Assembly: GCA_032622095.1 (NCBI GenBank)
Contig: CP136064.1
Location: forward strand, 132,067,129-132,131,128
Direction: 5' to 3'
DNA: 64,000 nt
Origin: Siphonodentalium dalli
Lineage: Eukaryota; Mollusca; Scaphopoda; Gadilida; Siphonodentaliidae
Shown: one piece after another, positions 24,311-34,879 of the stretch
Numbering within the stretch: the first letter of the stretch is position 1
Layout of the letters: the number at the start of each line of letters is the position of its first letter
Program-made: the position numbers and the translations under genes
Notes under the pieces: generated by a model
What the model was told of the DNA's origin: nothing
Database searches by the model: none
What the model saw: only the letters and a program-made list of their open reading frames with translations

Positions 24311-25893
24311 GTCCCCTTGTCCCGTCCCTGTGCCAGAGGGACCACAGGGGTGGGACCGGGGGTTATATCCACGGCTTCATCTGCTGTAACACCCAATGCA
24401 TCCTGTCCGGATGTTGCCACTAAGCCCGGTTGTGGTACACCAACCACCGGAGGTCTGGCTGAGCTTTCACCTCCTCTGATTGGTGCACGTCCCTGGGGTG
24501 GCCTAAAATGGTCACTCACCGAGTTCATTGGCTTACCTGGGTACCGAAATTCATCCTGAGTATCAGGTTGCATTTCAATATCCGGTGTTTTCACTACAGG
24601 GCAGGATGCAGGGGCAGGCATTCTTGGGCGGACAGAAATTATGGGCGGTACTTGTTGTCGAAAACTGTTGTTTCCTGCAGTGTTCGCATAATTTGATTGT
24701 ACTCTAGGTTGGGAAAAATTCCCTGCTGCTGGGTCAATCGGGGACTCAATCAGCCTATAGTTCATATTACGAAAGTTGGTTTGTTGTATCATCGGCACAA
24801 GGGGGTAAGACCGATCGGGATTCCATCTGTACATCGGTGGGTCATCAGGGCACACTTGATAGTTATTCACAAACAGTCTGTCACCTGCAACGACGGCTTT
24901 TTTGCCACTGCTTCTGGCACTCTTTGCTACCGGGAATAGAATAGCTTTCCTATAATCGTCAATCTCTTTCGGATATTGTTCGGTGATATAGAATTGTTGG
25001 TCTCCCTTATCGCGGACTGCCCTTTTAACATCTTCACGCTGACGGAATTGTACGAATCGTGCGATGACGCGCCTTGGTTTGTTGGGAAAGGTACCTCTCA
25101 GGCGGTGAACATTCCCGAATTCCATTCTTTCATGAATATCGAGCTCGTCGCGTATGAAATCGCGCAGTATGTCCTCGGTGGTAGCATCCTGGGATTCCGT
25201 TTCAGTTATTCCGGAAAATATAAGGTTACATTTCATACCACGTGATTCAAGATCAATGACCCGTTCGTTTGTTTTTGTCTGCTGACCGGATAGTGATTGC
25301 AGCTCATGATTTATTCGATTGAAGTGGTGCACAAGCTGATCAATAGATTGGCCCATTTCGAATTGTTTTTGTGTTATGTTTCCCATATTACACGCACTTT
25401 GAGCCGCGATTGACTTCGTGTGTTGTATTTCTCTACCCATGTTTGTGACTATATTCTCCACACTTTCCAGCCTCTGGCCAAATTGACTAACATCTGTATG
25501 CACTTGGTCCAGTTTGTCTAATCTAGTGTTCATTTGTTGCAAAATTGAGAATATTTTATGCACGTCTGATTTGTCATCACTTGATTTGTTGTTGGGCCCT
25601 GCATTGACAGGGGTTTTGGGATTAGTTTGGTCATCGAAAATGATCCTGGAACGGATGGGTGCGCACAGTTCACTCGATCTGTCCTGATTTTTGACAACTT
25701 TGTCTATACTTCTGGGTTGAAACGTGATTGGCGTATTTTCGGGATCTAGAATATTATATGATTGGGTATAAACAGAAGCGATCTCACCCATGCTGCTGAA
25801 GTCTGGTGTTGACGCCATGTTTGGTTCCTTTGCTGGAGGAGGTGTGAGTTCTTGGCTTGCCTTCCTCTTTGTAATGTCTGTTACACCTTCCAT
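24307..25893 (-). CDS. LINE ORF1: RNA-binding chaperone-like protein
   Basis: 528 codons from ATG 25893 (MEGVTDITKRKAS); the open frame runs further upstream but without an ATG, so this start is preferred. Residues ~125-220 form a predicted coiled coil (MNTRLDKLDQVHTDVSQ to NHELQSLSG). They are followed by an RRM-like fold typical of L1/CR1-type ORF1 proteins: KCNLIFSGI, then DILRDFIRDEL and RRVIARFVQFRQREDVK, ending near GDRLFVNNYQV. The C-terminal third is Pro/Gln-rich and likely disordered. Known relatives trimerise and coat LINE RNA. The TGA stop at 24309-24307 overlaps the ORF2 ATG, implying translational coupling. Confidence 0.85.
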   Translation of the reverse strand: MEGVTDITKRKASQELTPPPAKEPNMASTPDFSSMGEIASVYTQSYNILDPENTPITFQPRSIDKVVKNQDRSSELCAPIRSRIIFDDQTNPKTPVNAGPNNKSSDDKSDVHKIFSILQQMNTRLDKLDQVHTDVSQFGQRLESVENIVTNMGREIQHTKSIAAQSACNMGNITQKQFEMGQSIDQLVHHFNRINHELQSLSGQQTKTNERVIDLESRGMKCNLIFSGITETESQDATTEDILRDFIRDELDIHERMEFGNVHRLRGTFPNKPRRVIARFVQFRQREDVKRAVRDKGDQQFYITEQYPKEIDDYRKAILFPVAKSARSSGKKAVVAGDRLFVNNYQVCPDDPPMYRWNPDRSYPLVPMIQQTNFRNMNYRLIESPIDPAAGNFSQPRVQSNYANTAGNNSFRQQVPPIISVRPRMPAPASCPVVKTPDIEMQPDTQDEFRYPGKPMNSVSDHFRPPQGRAPIRGGESSARPPVVGVPQPGLVATSGQDALGVTADEAVDITPGPTPVVPLAQGRDKGT

Positions 25894-25930
25894 TTTGGCG
25901 AAATTATCGAAAAACACACACACAAATGTT

Positions 25931-26718
25931 CCTTTTATTATATATTTGAAGTTACGTCCTGGAATTTAACGATAAATAAAAGGATTTAGGCGGATTCTAT
26001 AATAGATAGAAAATTTTCACGGAGCGTCGAGATTTTTCGACCAGCTCTACCGGCGCATGCGCAAAAATTGGTAGGTTGTCAATGTTATTAGAAGCCCGAG
26101 CAATCCGACATCGAATACAACAATTTGCCTTAAAAATCGTCATTATTTTGGCTCAGTGTTTTATTTCATATCCATATCTGCGAAATGCACCCTTTGAATG
26201 GGTGTTTTTGGTTCGAGAATTGTGTATCGAACAATATTGAGTGCCTTTTGTATATGTTTCGGCTGAAAAATTGTTACAGCATCCAGTTATTTCCAAGATT
26301 GTGAAAAAAAAAAAAAAAATTAATTATATGGAAAAAATGGTGTAACTCAGAAAGCTCAACCCGGATTTTAGGGGACTTTTCGTGACGCGTCCGCGATGTT
26401 ATGGCCTAAATAATATTAAAAAATCGGCTTTTCCCGATTTATTTCCTTACTTTTCCAATTTCATGTCTAATGTGCCTGGACTTGAGCCTGCCACTCCTAG
26501 CTGAATCCATCAGACAAAAACATAAGGATTGAATGGCATTTTTGAGATTATTTTCGCTAGGGAATTGCAACAAGATATGGGTAATGTATATCTTTATTAT
26601 GTGTCCACGTGGAGCAACAGCTGGAGACAATAAAATTTTGTATGGGAAATATCTATGGAAAGGCTTTTCTCGATTTGGCAAAATTGAGTGACTGCCGTTA
26701 GCCCCACCCTTGTCAATT
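25931..26718. other. LINE 1 upstream region, no gene
   Basis: Probably contains the rest of the LINE 5' UTR up to about 26060-26100, including a GCGCATGCGC palindrome near 26052. The remainder has an A run at 26306-26320 and AT-rich DNA. An 80-codon minus-strand frame at 26439-26681 has no family features. Confidence 0.4.
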
Positions 26719-27060
26719 GGTCCTACTAATGTTTTATGATGCGGTTGGGTCCTGTTGAATTGATATGGTGCTGATAGGGCAAACTGCTGCTGTTAACAAA
26801 AAGTACCGTTATAGTTTTTTAATTTGTTCTTTTCGCGGTGTTCCGATAATCTGAAAATATCCAGGTAAAACCATTATGCGTATCAAACATTCAAAAACAC
26901 ATGCATGGTTTGTTCTCAAATCGCTCGGATTATAGCTAAACACCGCGAAAATAACAACTTAAAAAAAATAACGGTACTTTTTCGTAACGGCATAAGTTTG
27001 CCATAACAGCATCATAGCAATTTAGCAGGACCACACGCATCATAGCATATTAGCAGGACC
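26719..27060. mobile_element. 342 bp MITE with ~150 bp inverted arms
   Basis: Outer left GGTCCTACTAATG and inverse right GGTCCTGCTAATATG. Each arm contains an internal direct repeat of the GGTCCTGCTAA...TATGATGC block and then shares AAAAAGTACCGTTAT and TTTTCGCGGTGTT. The flanks TGTCAATT (left) and the inverse of the right flank, GGTCAAGA, are also similar, so the true ends may lie about 10 bp further out. No ORF. Superfamily not assigned. Confidence 0.75.
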
Positions 27061-27620
27061 TCTTGACCAGTGGTGAACCCGTTCATGTCGTGGGCTATTG
27101 AGCTCCGAATACCGTTTTTTTATTTTGAAGTCTCCACTTACGTACACCTATCATTCCCGATGTCAGTTAGGGACATGGCATAATTCATGCATAGGGAGTT
27201 AAAGTGAAAATGCAAAACATATTTATTTGTGATAAAACCTCTCTTTCAAGTTTATTTATCGCCCCCCCCCCCCCCTGATAATTTCGGAGAACTATTGTAA
27301 TCAGCGGCGTCTGTTCATTCGCGCGTCCGTTCGTGTGTCCGTCCGATTTCTTGCCAGGCTGTTAACTCCAGTTCAAATTATCCGCTCGAAACGACACTTC
27401 GTATGAGGAATGACAATTACATTATTGAGGTAATTTTCAGTTATGGTTCTAGTCCGATGGTCTTTTTCTCTGATTTATGACTCTTTTTTTAACTTAGAAA
27501 TTGCTATTTTCATGCTGTCCGGATAATAATATCCGATCGGAACGATACTTGGTATATATGTGTAATAAACATTACACTAATGAGGTCGATTTTCAATATC
27601 GTTCCGATCACATGATTTTT
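27061..27620. other. Unassigned, no gene
   Basis: Contains a C run (27264-27277) and a block with GTCCGTTCGTGTGTCCGTCCG like that inside the 465-13898 elements. No ORF, splice signal or RNA gene recognised. Confidence 0.5.
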
Positions 27621-29238
27621 ATTAGAATAGACTAGAATTGTTTATTCTCAAATCGCCGGACGTGTCCGGTATAACAGAGATTAGTTATGAACACACTTCA
27701 ATATGTACATATAGATAATATTGCAAATGAAAACAATATATAGGTCAATAATCGTGTATATACGCGCGGAGAGGGTGGGGAGGGGTTTTGGGTGAGGTGT
27801 GTGTATAGGGGACTAACATCGGGTCTGGCATAAATCACTGGGGTAAGGTGACATTCGTGTTGATCATATTTGTTTGCCTCCCGTATAATTTCGCTGTATG
27901 TGAACGTACGTGAGATGATTTAGGTGGGGGTGCTTCAAGGTTCGCGTTGTTATGCCACAGGGGGCTCCATTAGGCGAAGGGCGTCTCGGATGAACATGCT
28001 AAGATTGGTGAGGATTCTTTTATTTGTGCACGTGAAATGGGCACTGAGTTTGTGGGCATTGGGACGCGTGTAATAGTATGATTTAAGATATTTTCGTCTC
28101 AAATCGCGTAGTTTTTCACATTTGAGTATGATATGGTATTTATCACCAAGTTCAACGTCGCATAGCGTGCACTTTCGATCGGAGTAGTCTTTTTTTGCCC
28201 ACGATCCTGATTCGATCGGTAAGTTATGATTTCTTGTACGAAATTTAATCAGACGCGTTACTACTGTTTGATTTTCTAAAGAGAGATATATTTCCTTTGA
28301 AAAGTCAATCTTGATGATTCTGTAGAAGGCACATTTATTGGATTTTATACTATATCACCATGCCATGATTATACAAATGCGTCTTGTATTCGACCTATGA
28401 TGAGTCTGTTGAAAGATGGTGGGTTGATAGTTGCTTGGTCTATCCAAATATTGGATAGGCCGAGATTATTTAGGTTATTTTGTATAAAGTCAGTCCAACC
28501 ATTTCTCCAGTTGTTTGTGCAGTGATAGCTATACAGTACATAATAGAGTATAAGTGGGAGTCTATTGCACTGCATGTTCATAAGTTTATTCCAATATGTT
28601 AGACATCGAAATTGTATCTTTTGCGCAATTGGGCATATACCCGTCTCCCCATAAACAAAACATGTATTTGTGGTTTTGCGCAGGTTAAGTACAAATTTAA
28701 GGAACACAATTTCTAACTTTTCTAGGCAGGTGGTGTTTTCAAAACCCCATACTTCGGCTCCATATGTCATTATGGGGTTATTGCTTTTTCATAAATTTCA
28801 AGAACGCTGTCATAAGAGAGGTTATTTTGTCTGGTTTTACTTATGAGTGCGTACATAGCTTTCTTTGCATCTTTGCATCTTATGTTTCGTTCCCTGCTAA
28901 ATGTTCCATTTTTACTAAACCACGTGCCCAGGTATTTGAAGCTATCCACAATCTCAATTTCGTTACCGTTTATTTTGAATGACATTGATTTTCTACCAAG
29001 AACCATGATTTTAGTTTTGGAGGCATTTATGCTTATCTTCCATGTGTCACAGTACGATGCGAAGTGATTTAAGGCATTTTGTAATCCGGAATGGGAGTCT
29101 GAAATTAGAGCTGTATCATCTGCGTATATTAATAGGAATAACTTCATATATACCCCTGGTTCATGGCCAACAATTTTGTAGGTATTCCTCGACATCGTTG
29201 ATGTACATGGCGAAAAGTAGCTCGATGAGAGACAATCA
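27621..29238 (-). pseudogene. LINE 2, 3' part (RT to C terminus), decayed
   Basis: Minus-strand remnant related to LINE 1 ORF2. From 29195 the frame carries LLIYADDTALIS, SINASKTKIMVLG and SFKYLGTWFSKNG. It breaks near 28770 and resumes with YGAEVWGFENTT and CFVYGETGICPI. The last part, 28370 down to about 27980, is out of frame but clear: KFRTRNHNLPIESGSW and KCTLCDVELGD. Another frame change lies between the LFAMYIND-equivalent and MSRNTY near 29180. The 3' UTR ends near 27621 in TTTATTCTCAAA. The upstream part lies 12.3 kb away at 41536-41742, separated by the MULE insertion. Confidence 0.85.
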
Positions 29239-29245
29239 CCTTATT
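29239..29245. repeat. Left target-site duplication of the MULE
   Basis: CCTTATT, repeated at 41529-41535 where it continues as CCTTATTTTAG. Removing the element and one copy restores the LINE 2 sequence, whose reverse-transcriptase frame then reads through LIGLK, a TAA in place of Gln, and GDCL. MULEs usually make 8-10 bp duplications; two T residues may have been lost from the left copy. Confidence 0.8.
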
Positions 29246-31050
29246 AGAGTGGCTAAAATGCAAGCTTGGCGCCAAGCTTGGCAGTTTTTAAGGCAGGTGA
29301 CTAAAAGACAAGCTTGGCGTTTTCAAATTTTTTAAAAGCCTTTTAAACGCAGTTTTCGGGTGAATTATGCGGGAATAGCACCAGTTAATTACTTATATGG
29401 CCCATTTTCGTAAATTAATCGACAATAGTGGCAGTAATGTCCCCGATTGGTTGGTTAATAGGGGGCGTGGTCACAAAATCAAAACATCGTCTTTTTACGC
29501 AGATTTCTTGTCGGTTTTTGGTCGATTTCTCTTTTTAAACATCAGTTGGACTCAGTTTTTTATTCAAAACATGTTGAATGGTTATCATTTATCACTCTCA
29601 TAGTCGAGCTTGGCGGTTTTGAACATTATATGCGAAGAATTTTTGACTTTTAGATGACCGACCACCGAACCGCCAAGCACGAATAAAAAATCTAAATATT
29701 AAGCTGAATTTTTGCCGATTTCTCGTTTCTAAAACACGTTGCATCTAGTTTTTATGTAAAAACGTGTAAAATGATTATCATTCTTCACATATATAATCGG
29801 GCTTGGCGGTTTTGAACATTATATACAAAGAATTTTTTACTTTTAGATGACCGACCACCGAACCGCCAAGCTCGAATAAAAAATCTAAATATTAAGCTGA
29901 ATTTTCGCCGATTTCTCGTTTCTAAAACACGTTTCAGCTAGTTTTTATGTAAAAACGTGTAAAATGATTATCATTCTTCACAAATATAATCGGGCTTGGC
30001 GGTTTTGAACATTATATACAAAGAATTTTTGACTTTTAGATGACCGACCACCGAACCGCCAAGCTCGAATAAAAAATCAAAATATTAAGCTGAATTTTCG
30101 CCGATTTATCGTTTCTAAAACACGTTCCATCTAGTTTTTATGTAAAAACGTGTAAAATGATTATCATTCTTCACAAATATAATCGGGCTTGGCGGTTTTT
30201 AACATTATATACAAAGAATTTTTGACTTTTAGATGACCGACCACCGAACCGCCTAGCTCGAATAAAAAATCAAAATATTAAGCTGAATTTTCGCCGATTT
30301 CTCGTTTCTAAAACACGTTTCAGCTAGTTCTTATGTAAAAACGTGTAAAATGATTATCATTCTTCACAAATATACTCGAGCTTGGCGGTTTTGAACATTA
30401 TATACGAAGAATTTTTGACTTTTAGATGACCGACCACCGAACCGCCAAGCTCGAATAAAAAATCTAAATATTAAGCTGAATTTTCGCCGATTTCTCGTTT
30501 CTAAAACATGTCCCAGCTATTTTTCATGTAAAAACATGTAAAATGATTATCGTTCTTCACATATATACTCGAGCTTGGCGGTTTTTAACATTGAGTACTT
30601 AGAATTTTCGACTTTTATATGACCGCCCACCGAACCGCCAAGCCAAGGCAAAATGATACCCAGACCAAACCGAGGCAAAATGATACCCACCAAATATTGT
30701 CAACGTGTACCCATTAATGATCGTCCATGCAACTAATCAAACTTGTTCAATTATGTTATGTTCTTGTTTCGATGTAGCATTGTGATTTAAATGGCACGTG
30801 TCTGGAACGGTCACAATGATAATATACATGAATTCCAGAGGGCAAACTGTAATATAATTTAATTCTCCATCCACATTAAATTATTATTATTATTATTTGT
30901 TTTTTTGGGGGGGGGGGGGGGGATTTGACCCAGGAGGATTTGAAAGGACCTGAGACGTCATTCTTTCTTTCTTTTTAGTGTAAACATATTTTTATTTCCA
31001 ACATAACATAATATACAGATGATACAAAATTAATATGCAAAATAGAAGAG
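29246..31050 (+). repeat. Left TIR of the MULE with six ~193 bp repeat junctions
   Basis: The outer end contains CTTGGCGCCAAGCTTGGC. It is followed by a unique ~350 bp block and then tandem ~193 bp units; AACCGCCAAGC occurs at about 29671, 29863, 30056, 30249, 30442 and 30635. Each unit pairs GCTTGGCGGTT with its inverse AACCGCCAAGC about 70 bp apart, a likely transposase-binding arrangement. The inner end runs through a G run (30907-30922) and a (TTTC)n tract to AATAGAAGAG at 31041-31050, matching the right TIR in inverse. Confidence 0.85.
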
Positions 31051-31218
31051 AATCAGAATCAGAATTCAATTAATCTCAAATCGTCGTACATGTTGACATA
31101 ACAGAGACAAATATATGTCACTCACATCAGTGCTATAATAAATAATATTTAGTAAAATGTCCGAAATATGATCTCGTAAAGTATAGCAAAATAAACCGAC
31201 TTGACACATATTTTTGGT

Positions 31219-33344
31219 TTATATTTTCTCCACACTTCCAATCTGCTCGGGGAGAATGTGGGTAGGGCAGAGGACGGTGTGCCTTTGACCGTTTCTGTAA
31301 AGTTGTATACTCTTAAACATCTTCGTCTTTAAGAAAATAGCAGCGGTGTACTTCTTCTTCACATTTAATCCTGGAAAAAATATATTTACATGTAAATGGT
31401 TACTATATATGACACACTGAATTTGCATATTATACAAAAGTGATTGGGGCAGTCGCATTGAGATATATAACATGATTTGAGTTAGGGTGGAACAAAAAGG
31501 AAGCAGATAGTGTTGCACTGTGTTCGGGACAGCAAAATGCATAGAAAGAAGAAACTGAAGAAGGAGAAAGGAAGTAGAAGAGATATGCACGAGACGATGA
31601 CAATGGTGGGGAATTTTCATTATGTGTTCACAATAAGATTTGGTTGTTGCGTGAGTAAAACTGATGCTCGTATGCGGTTATCGACATGCGTCGGACGCCA
31701 TGTGTGTGGGGGGGGGGGGGGTGTCACTCATACTGTAAACAGTTTGCATCCATATAAAATAAGTAAATAAACATTCAGTTACTGTGGCGATACATACTGT
31801 TTGCACCACGATACGATTATCGCCATGTCTCTATACGACAATGAACTATACAAATTCACATTAAGCACATGGACATGCTTTCATTTCTTTATTAAATAAC
31901 TATTGATAGTTTGGATTACCTCTTATTACACGGTCAAGTGCCGATCGTTCACACGTGATTAAGTGCACATACGTTCTACCCATCTTCTTCACGCCAACAT
32001 CGAGAATGGACAGAACATTCTCCCATTTTGTCATATGGACTAGCTGGTCCGTTCTTTTTGGTTCAAAGATGGTGTATTCCATCTCTACTGGGTTTACCTG
32101 AAACGAGAGAATAACAGTTTTAGAAGTAAGACATGGCAAGTACATTGAAGTTCAAAGTGATATATTCACAAAATAATGCACGACTGTACATGATATCGCT
32201 CTCGTTTACTAATATAATTCAATTTCATTCGAATATTCTGATACAGCCCGACTGTAAGCGGCACATTATTAACTTTAGATCTGTACATGCCCGAATATTT
32301 GATATAGCCAGGTAAGTTGTTCCAACATCTATGTTTGTCTGATAACAATGAATACTGGTAACTATCGTGTGTGGTCTGAAATATTAATGGTCTATTGGAT
32401 TGAATGCATGCATTATGCAATGTATACCTTAACGGTGTGTCCCTGTTCTGCTCTGAACCATATCTGTCCGTGTTCTCTCATAATTGTCACTCTTTCACCA
32501 AGATATCCTTGATAAACTACGTCGACGAGGTTCTGACAGACAATTAGTTTCCTGCAATTTCTGGATATAACTGATGCAAGGTGGTTACCTTCCAGGCGCC
32601 CATCAGCTAAAAAAAATGGAAGATGTTGTTAGTCGTTTTCCTGGTTATTTCGATGCCAGTTTATTTCTTCGTAGTATGCCAAATCCAACACAATAGAGTG
32701 TCGGGCAATGATTGAATCAATAAAGGTTTATTCCCCATTCATTTTCGTGTAGTTATACACGAGAAATGTGGATACAACTTTCGCATTTGCAACATCAAAT
32801 AAACAATGTATCATCGTCTTTCTCTCGGATATTTTAGTTGGTCGCAGATAAAAACTGAGAGTCTGCCAAAGTCGCGCCATGCACGATGAGTGATTACAAT
32901 ACATCAAAGTTTAAAGCATTGAAACATATTAAGAATGTCAGATTGAACTGTATGACCGTATACTAAGCGAATAGCCGTGTTTTGTTAGCAATCGCTGTAA
33001 CAATTTTGTTTACTTAACGGTTTTAACACAAGATATTATTTTATTGGAAACATATCAACAACGAATCTACTTCTCCGTGTTCTTCGAAATGGTGCTATCT
33101 TACATACTTCTGTATATTTGCACATTCAATTAATACTTCTCGTAATACAAGCTTGACGTGGTGTTGAAAAGTATATGTATTTATATGGCGGGTCGGCTTG
33201 GAATTTGTTTCCATTACAATGTTTTTTTTTATTTATTTACAGAGAAAATAACTTACTTGGTATCAAGTCTTTGTTGTGTCGTAAATTCCACAGCAATTGG
33301 TCGGACATAATTTGATAGAAGCGTTCGCCATATAATCTATCCAT
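31219..33344 (-). CDS. TRPT1: Tpt1/KptA-like RNA 2'-phosphotransferase, four exons
   Basis: Spliced CDS 33344-33257, 32606-32428, 32097-31920 and 31370-31219, 198 codons. Splice sites are all GT-AG (GTAAGT, GTATAC, GTAATC; acceptors TTTTTTTAG, CGTTTCAG, TTTTTTCCAG) and phases agree. Family marks: LLWNLRHNK near residue 20 with the catalytic Arg22-His23, FRAEQGHTV with Arg81, and KKMGRTYVHL with Arg130; these are the four Arg/His positions conserved in Tpt1/KptA. The usual HGT motif reads HMT (110-112). Tpt1 removes the 2'-phosphate left at a tRNA splice junction, using NAD+; some members can also ADP-ribosylate nucleic-acid terminal phosphates. Length fits the family (about 200-250). The gene lies inside a transposon and is divergent from the SGNH gene, so cargo is the best reading. 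Expression is not shown. Confidence 0.82.
32230..32400 (-). pseudogene. Possible LINE ORF2 tail inside intron 2
   Basis: In the second intron of the Tpt1-like gene, the minus strand reads HDSYQYSLLSDKHRCWNNLP and continues without a stop for some tens of codons. It resembles the YKYSFFPRTxRxWNxLP C terminus of CR1/L2-type LINEs. The match is short and could be coincidence. Confidence 0.35.
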
Positions 33345-33802
33345 AGTGACGGTGATTATGTTTTGAAACGTTATTAGGCACTTGGGAAATGACCCGGAAT
33401 GATTTTAGTGTGATGCGATATGGTCTATATAGTAAGTACCTTGGCGTCCGTTTGGCTTCCCATTACGTGATTGACGTCTTTCCTGAATACCGAATTGTTC
33501 TTCTCGCAAAGCAACACCGACAATGAAAACAATTAAAACAAGCGATGTGAGAATAGATCTCACTGGGCTTCATATCATGTTTGCATAGAAGAATCGCGGT
33601 ATGCCATGAAAGGTCACGGTAACCAAACTGATATCAACTTGAATTACCGACAAACGGAGGCGTCATGTTTATTTTAGGGTATCCAATCAGAGCCTGTTGA
33701 TCATACATGGGTTTCCGACAGGAGACGACTTTAAATGAAGGCTCGTATTGCACGAAGCAGATCATTCTGTTCACTTAAACTATTGTTTAACTAAGTTTCA
33801 CC
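33345..33802. promoter_or_regulatory. Shared divergent promoter region
   Basis: 458 bp between the start codons of the Tpt1-like gene (minus) and the SGNH gene (plus). On the minus strand, CTATATAG at about 33425-33432 lies ~80 bp upstream of the Tpt1-like ATG. On the plus strand, TTTAAATG near 33730 lies ~70 bp upstream of the SGNH ATG. Divergent placement with a common spacer suggests co-expression; no experimental support is available. Confidence 0.45.
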
Positions 33803-34375
33803 ATGGATAATTCATTCAAGTATGCTTTGCTTGGTAGCAGCTATATAAAACGCCTAGCAATGTATAACGACCACGACATGAATGTGATAGGTGCTCGTGG
33901 AATGATTTTCTTCAAAGGCGGTATGCGGATTGACACTCCAAGAGAAATAAAACATTATCGACACTACCTAGATTTGCTGAAGGTATGGGGGCCCAAGGTT
34001 GTGTTCCTGCAGCTAGGAGGAAACGACATTTCTCCAGATATGCCTGGCGACGAAATAGCCAAAGTTCTTCAAAGCATCGTCAACGAGATTAGAGAAACTG
34101 GGGCAATTGTTTATGTCGGAGAGATCCTGTGGCGCGGAAACACCGATAAGGTTCCGGGCCTGACACCCGAAATGTTCCAGAAAAAAAGAAAACGGATAAA
34201 CGCCCTGATGAACAAATACATGGGACGCGATTTCATTCTTTTCAAAAAGATCAAGCCTGCGGATTACAGCGACGATATGATCCATCTGAAAGAACCAGCT
34301 GACGACTCCAACGTTGGGATCAGAAAATATTTCTTCGCTGTGCAAAGATTGTTTTTCCGACACAACACACGCTGA
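33803..34375 (+). CDS. SGNH/GDSL-type hydrolase domain protein
   Basis: 190 codons, single exon, ATG in a strong context (TTTCACCATGG). Conserved SGNH blocks are visible. Block I is ALLGSSYIKRL, with the nucleophile Ser13 (GSS instead of GDS). Block II Gly is in IGARGM (30-33). Block III is FLQLGGNDI with Asn74. Block V is DDMIHL, giving Asp158 and His161. SGNH enzymes hydrolyse esters (lipids, acetylated sugars). Small SGNH domains also occur in transposon proteins, for example ORF1 of some CR1-type LINEs, where their substrate is unknown. No signal peptide, so probably cytosolic or nuclear. Lysine/arginine-rich middle (FQKKRKRINALMNKYM, 125-140). It starts 459 bp from the divergent Tpt1-like gene. 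Confidence 0.8.
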   Translation: MDNSFKYALLGSSYIKRLAMYNDHDMNVIGARGMIFFKGGMRIDTPREIKHYRHYLDLLKVWGPKVVFLQLGGNDISPDMPGDEIAKVLQSIVNEIRETGAIVYVGEILWRGNTDKVPGLTPEMFQKKRKRINALMNKYMGRDFILFKKIKPADYSDDMIHLKEPADDSNVGIRKYFFAVQRLFFRHNTR

Positions 34376-34447
34376 CCTTCGATGACCTATATATATATAC
34401 ATACACATTTTTTGTCTTTATTACATTGTTCATGTTTTTACCGGTAT

Positions 34448-34876
34448 AAGGCGCTCATAAATTACTATTTCTTTGGCTTCGGGGGTAAAACAAAATATTT
34501 GACTCGAGTCGAGGAACATACCCGTCAAAGCTCAGAGTGATCAGATATTGATGATTGAGGTTAGTTCAATTGTTTCTAGCCCAGAAACTCGAGTTCAAAC
34601 GGACGTTTTTGTAGAAATATATATATATATATTCGGCATCGTTTCTGTAAAGATCGATAGCACTAAAATTAAGTGGTTATCATTAGCACTCGATTTTAGT
34701 TATCCACATTTAGCTGCAAGAACGTCCGTTTGGACTCGAGTCTCTGGGCTCGTAACAATTGAAATCCCAAAAATCGATATCTGATCACTCTTGAGCTTTG
34801 ACGGGTAGGTTCCTCGACTCGAATCAAATATTTTTTACCCTCGAAGCCAAAGAAATAGTAATTTAGGAGCGCCTGA
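34448..34876. mobile_element. ~430 bp MITE with ~165 bp inverted arms
   Basis: Left end AGGCGCTCATAAATTAC mirrors the right end, whose inverse reads AGGCGCTCCTAAATTAC. Arms stay similar through CTCGAGTCGAGGAAC and CCCGTCAAAGCTCA to AAACGGACGTT. Central AT-rich spacer. No ORF and no clear target duplication. It sits between the SGNH gene and a transposase fragment, which it or a later event appears to have truncated. Confidence 0.75.
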
Positions 34877-34879
34877 TCG

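Larger units (their letters stand above)
19919..25930 (-). mobile_element. Near-complete two-ORF non-LTR retrotransposon (LINE 1)
   Basis: Two long overlapping minus-strand ORFs (ORF1 24307-25893, ORF2 20867-24310), a ~0.95 kb 3' UTR, and a terminal (ATTTGAA)n-like tail, seen on the plus strand as TTCAAATTCAAATTCAAAT at 19919-19945. Short tandem-repeat 3' tails are found in CR1/L2/I-type LINEs. The 5' UTR extends beyond 25930; the true 5' end was not located, though a GCGCATGCGC (NRF-1-type palindrome) near 26052 could be its promoter. No target duplication was found. Both ORFs are intact, so the copy is recent and may be competent. Clade unassigned. Confidence 0.85.

Noticed and set aside
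22122..24559. Several 60-126-codon plus-strand frames opposite the LINE
   Set aside because: Antisense shadows of ORF1 and ORF2.
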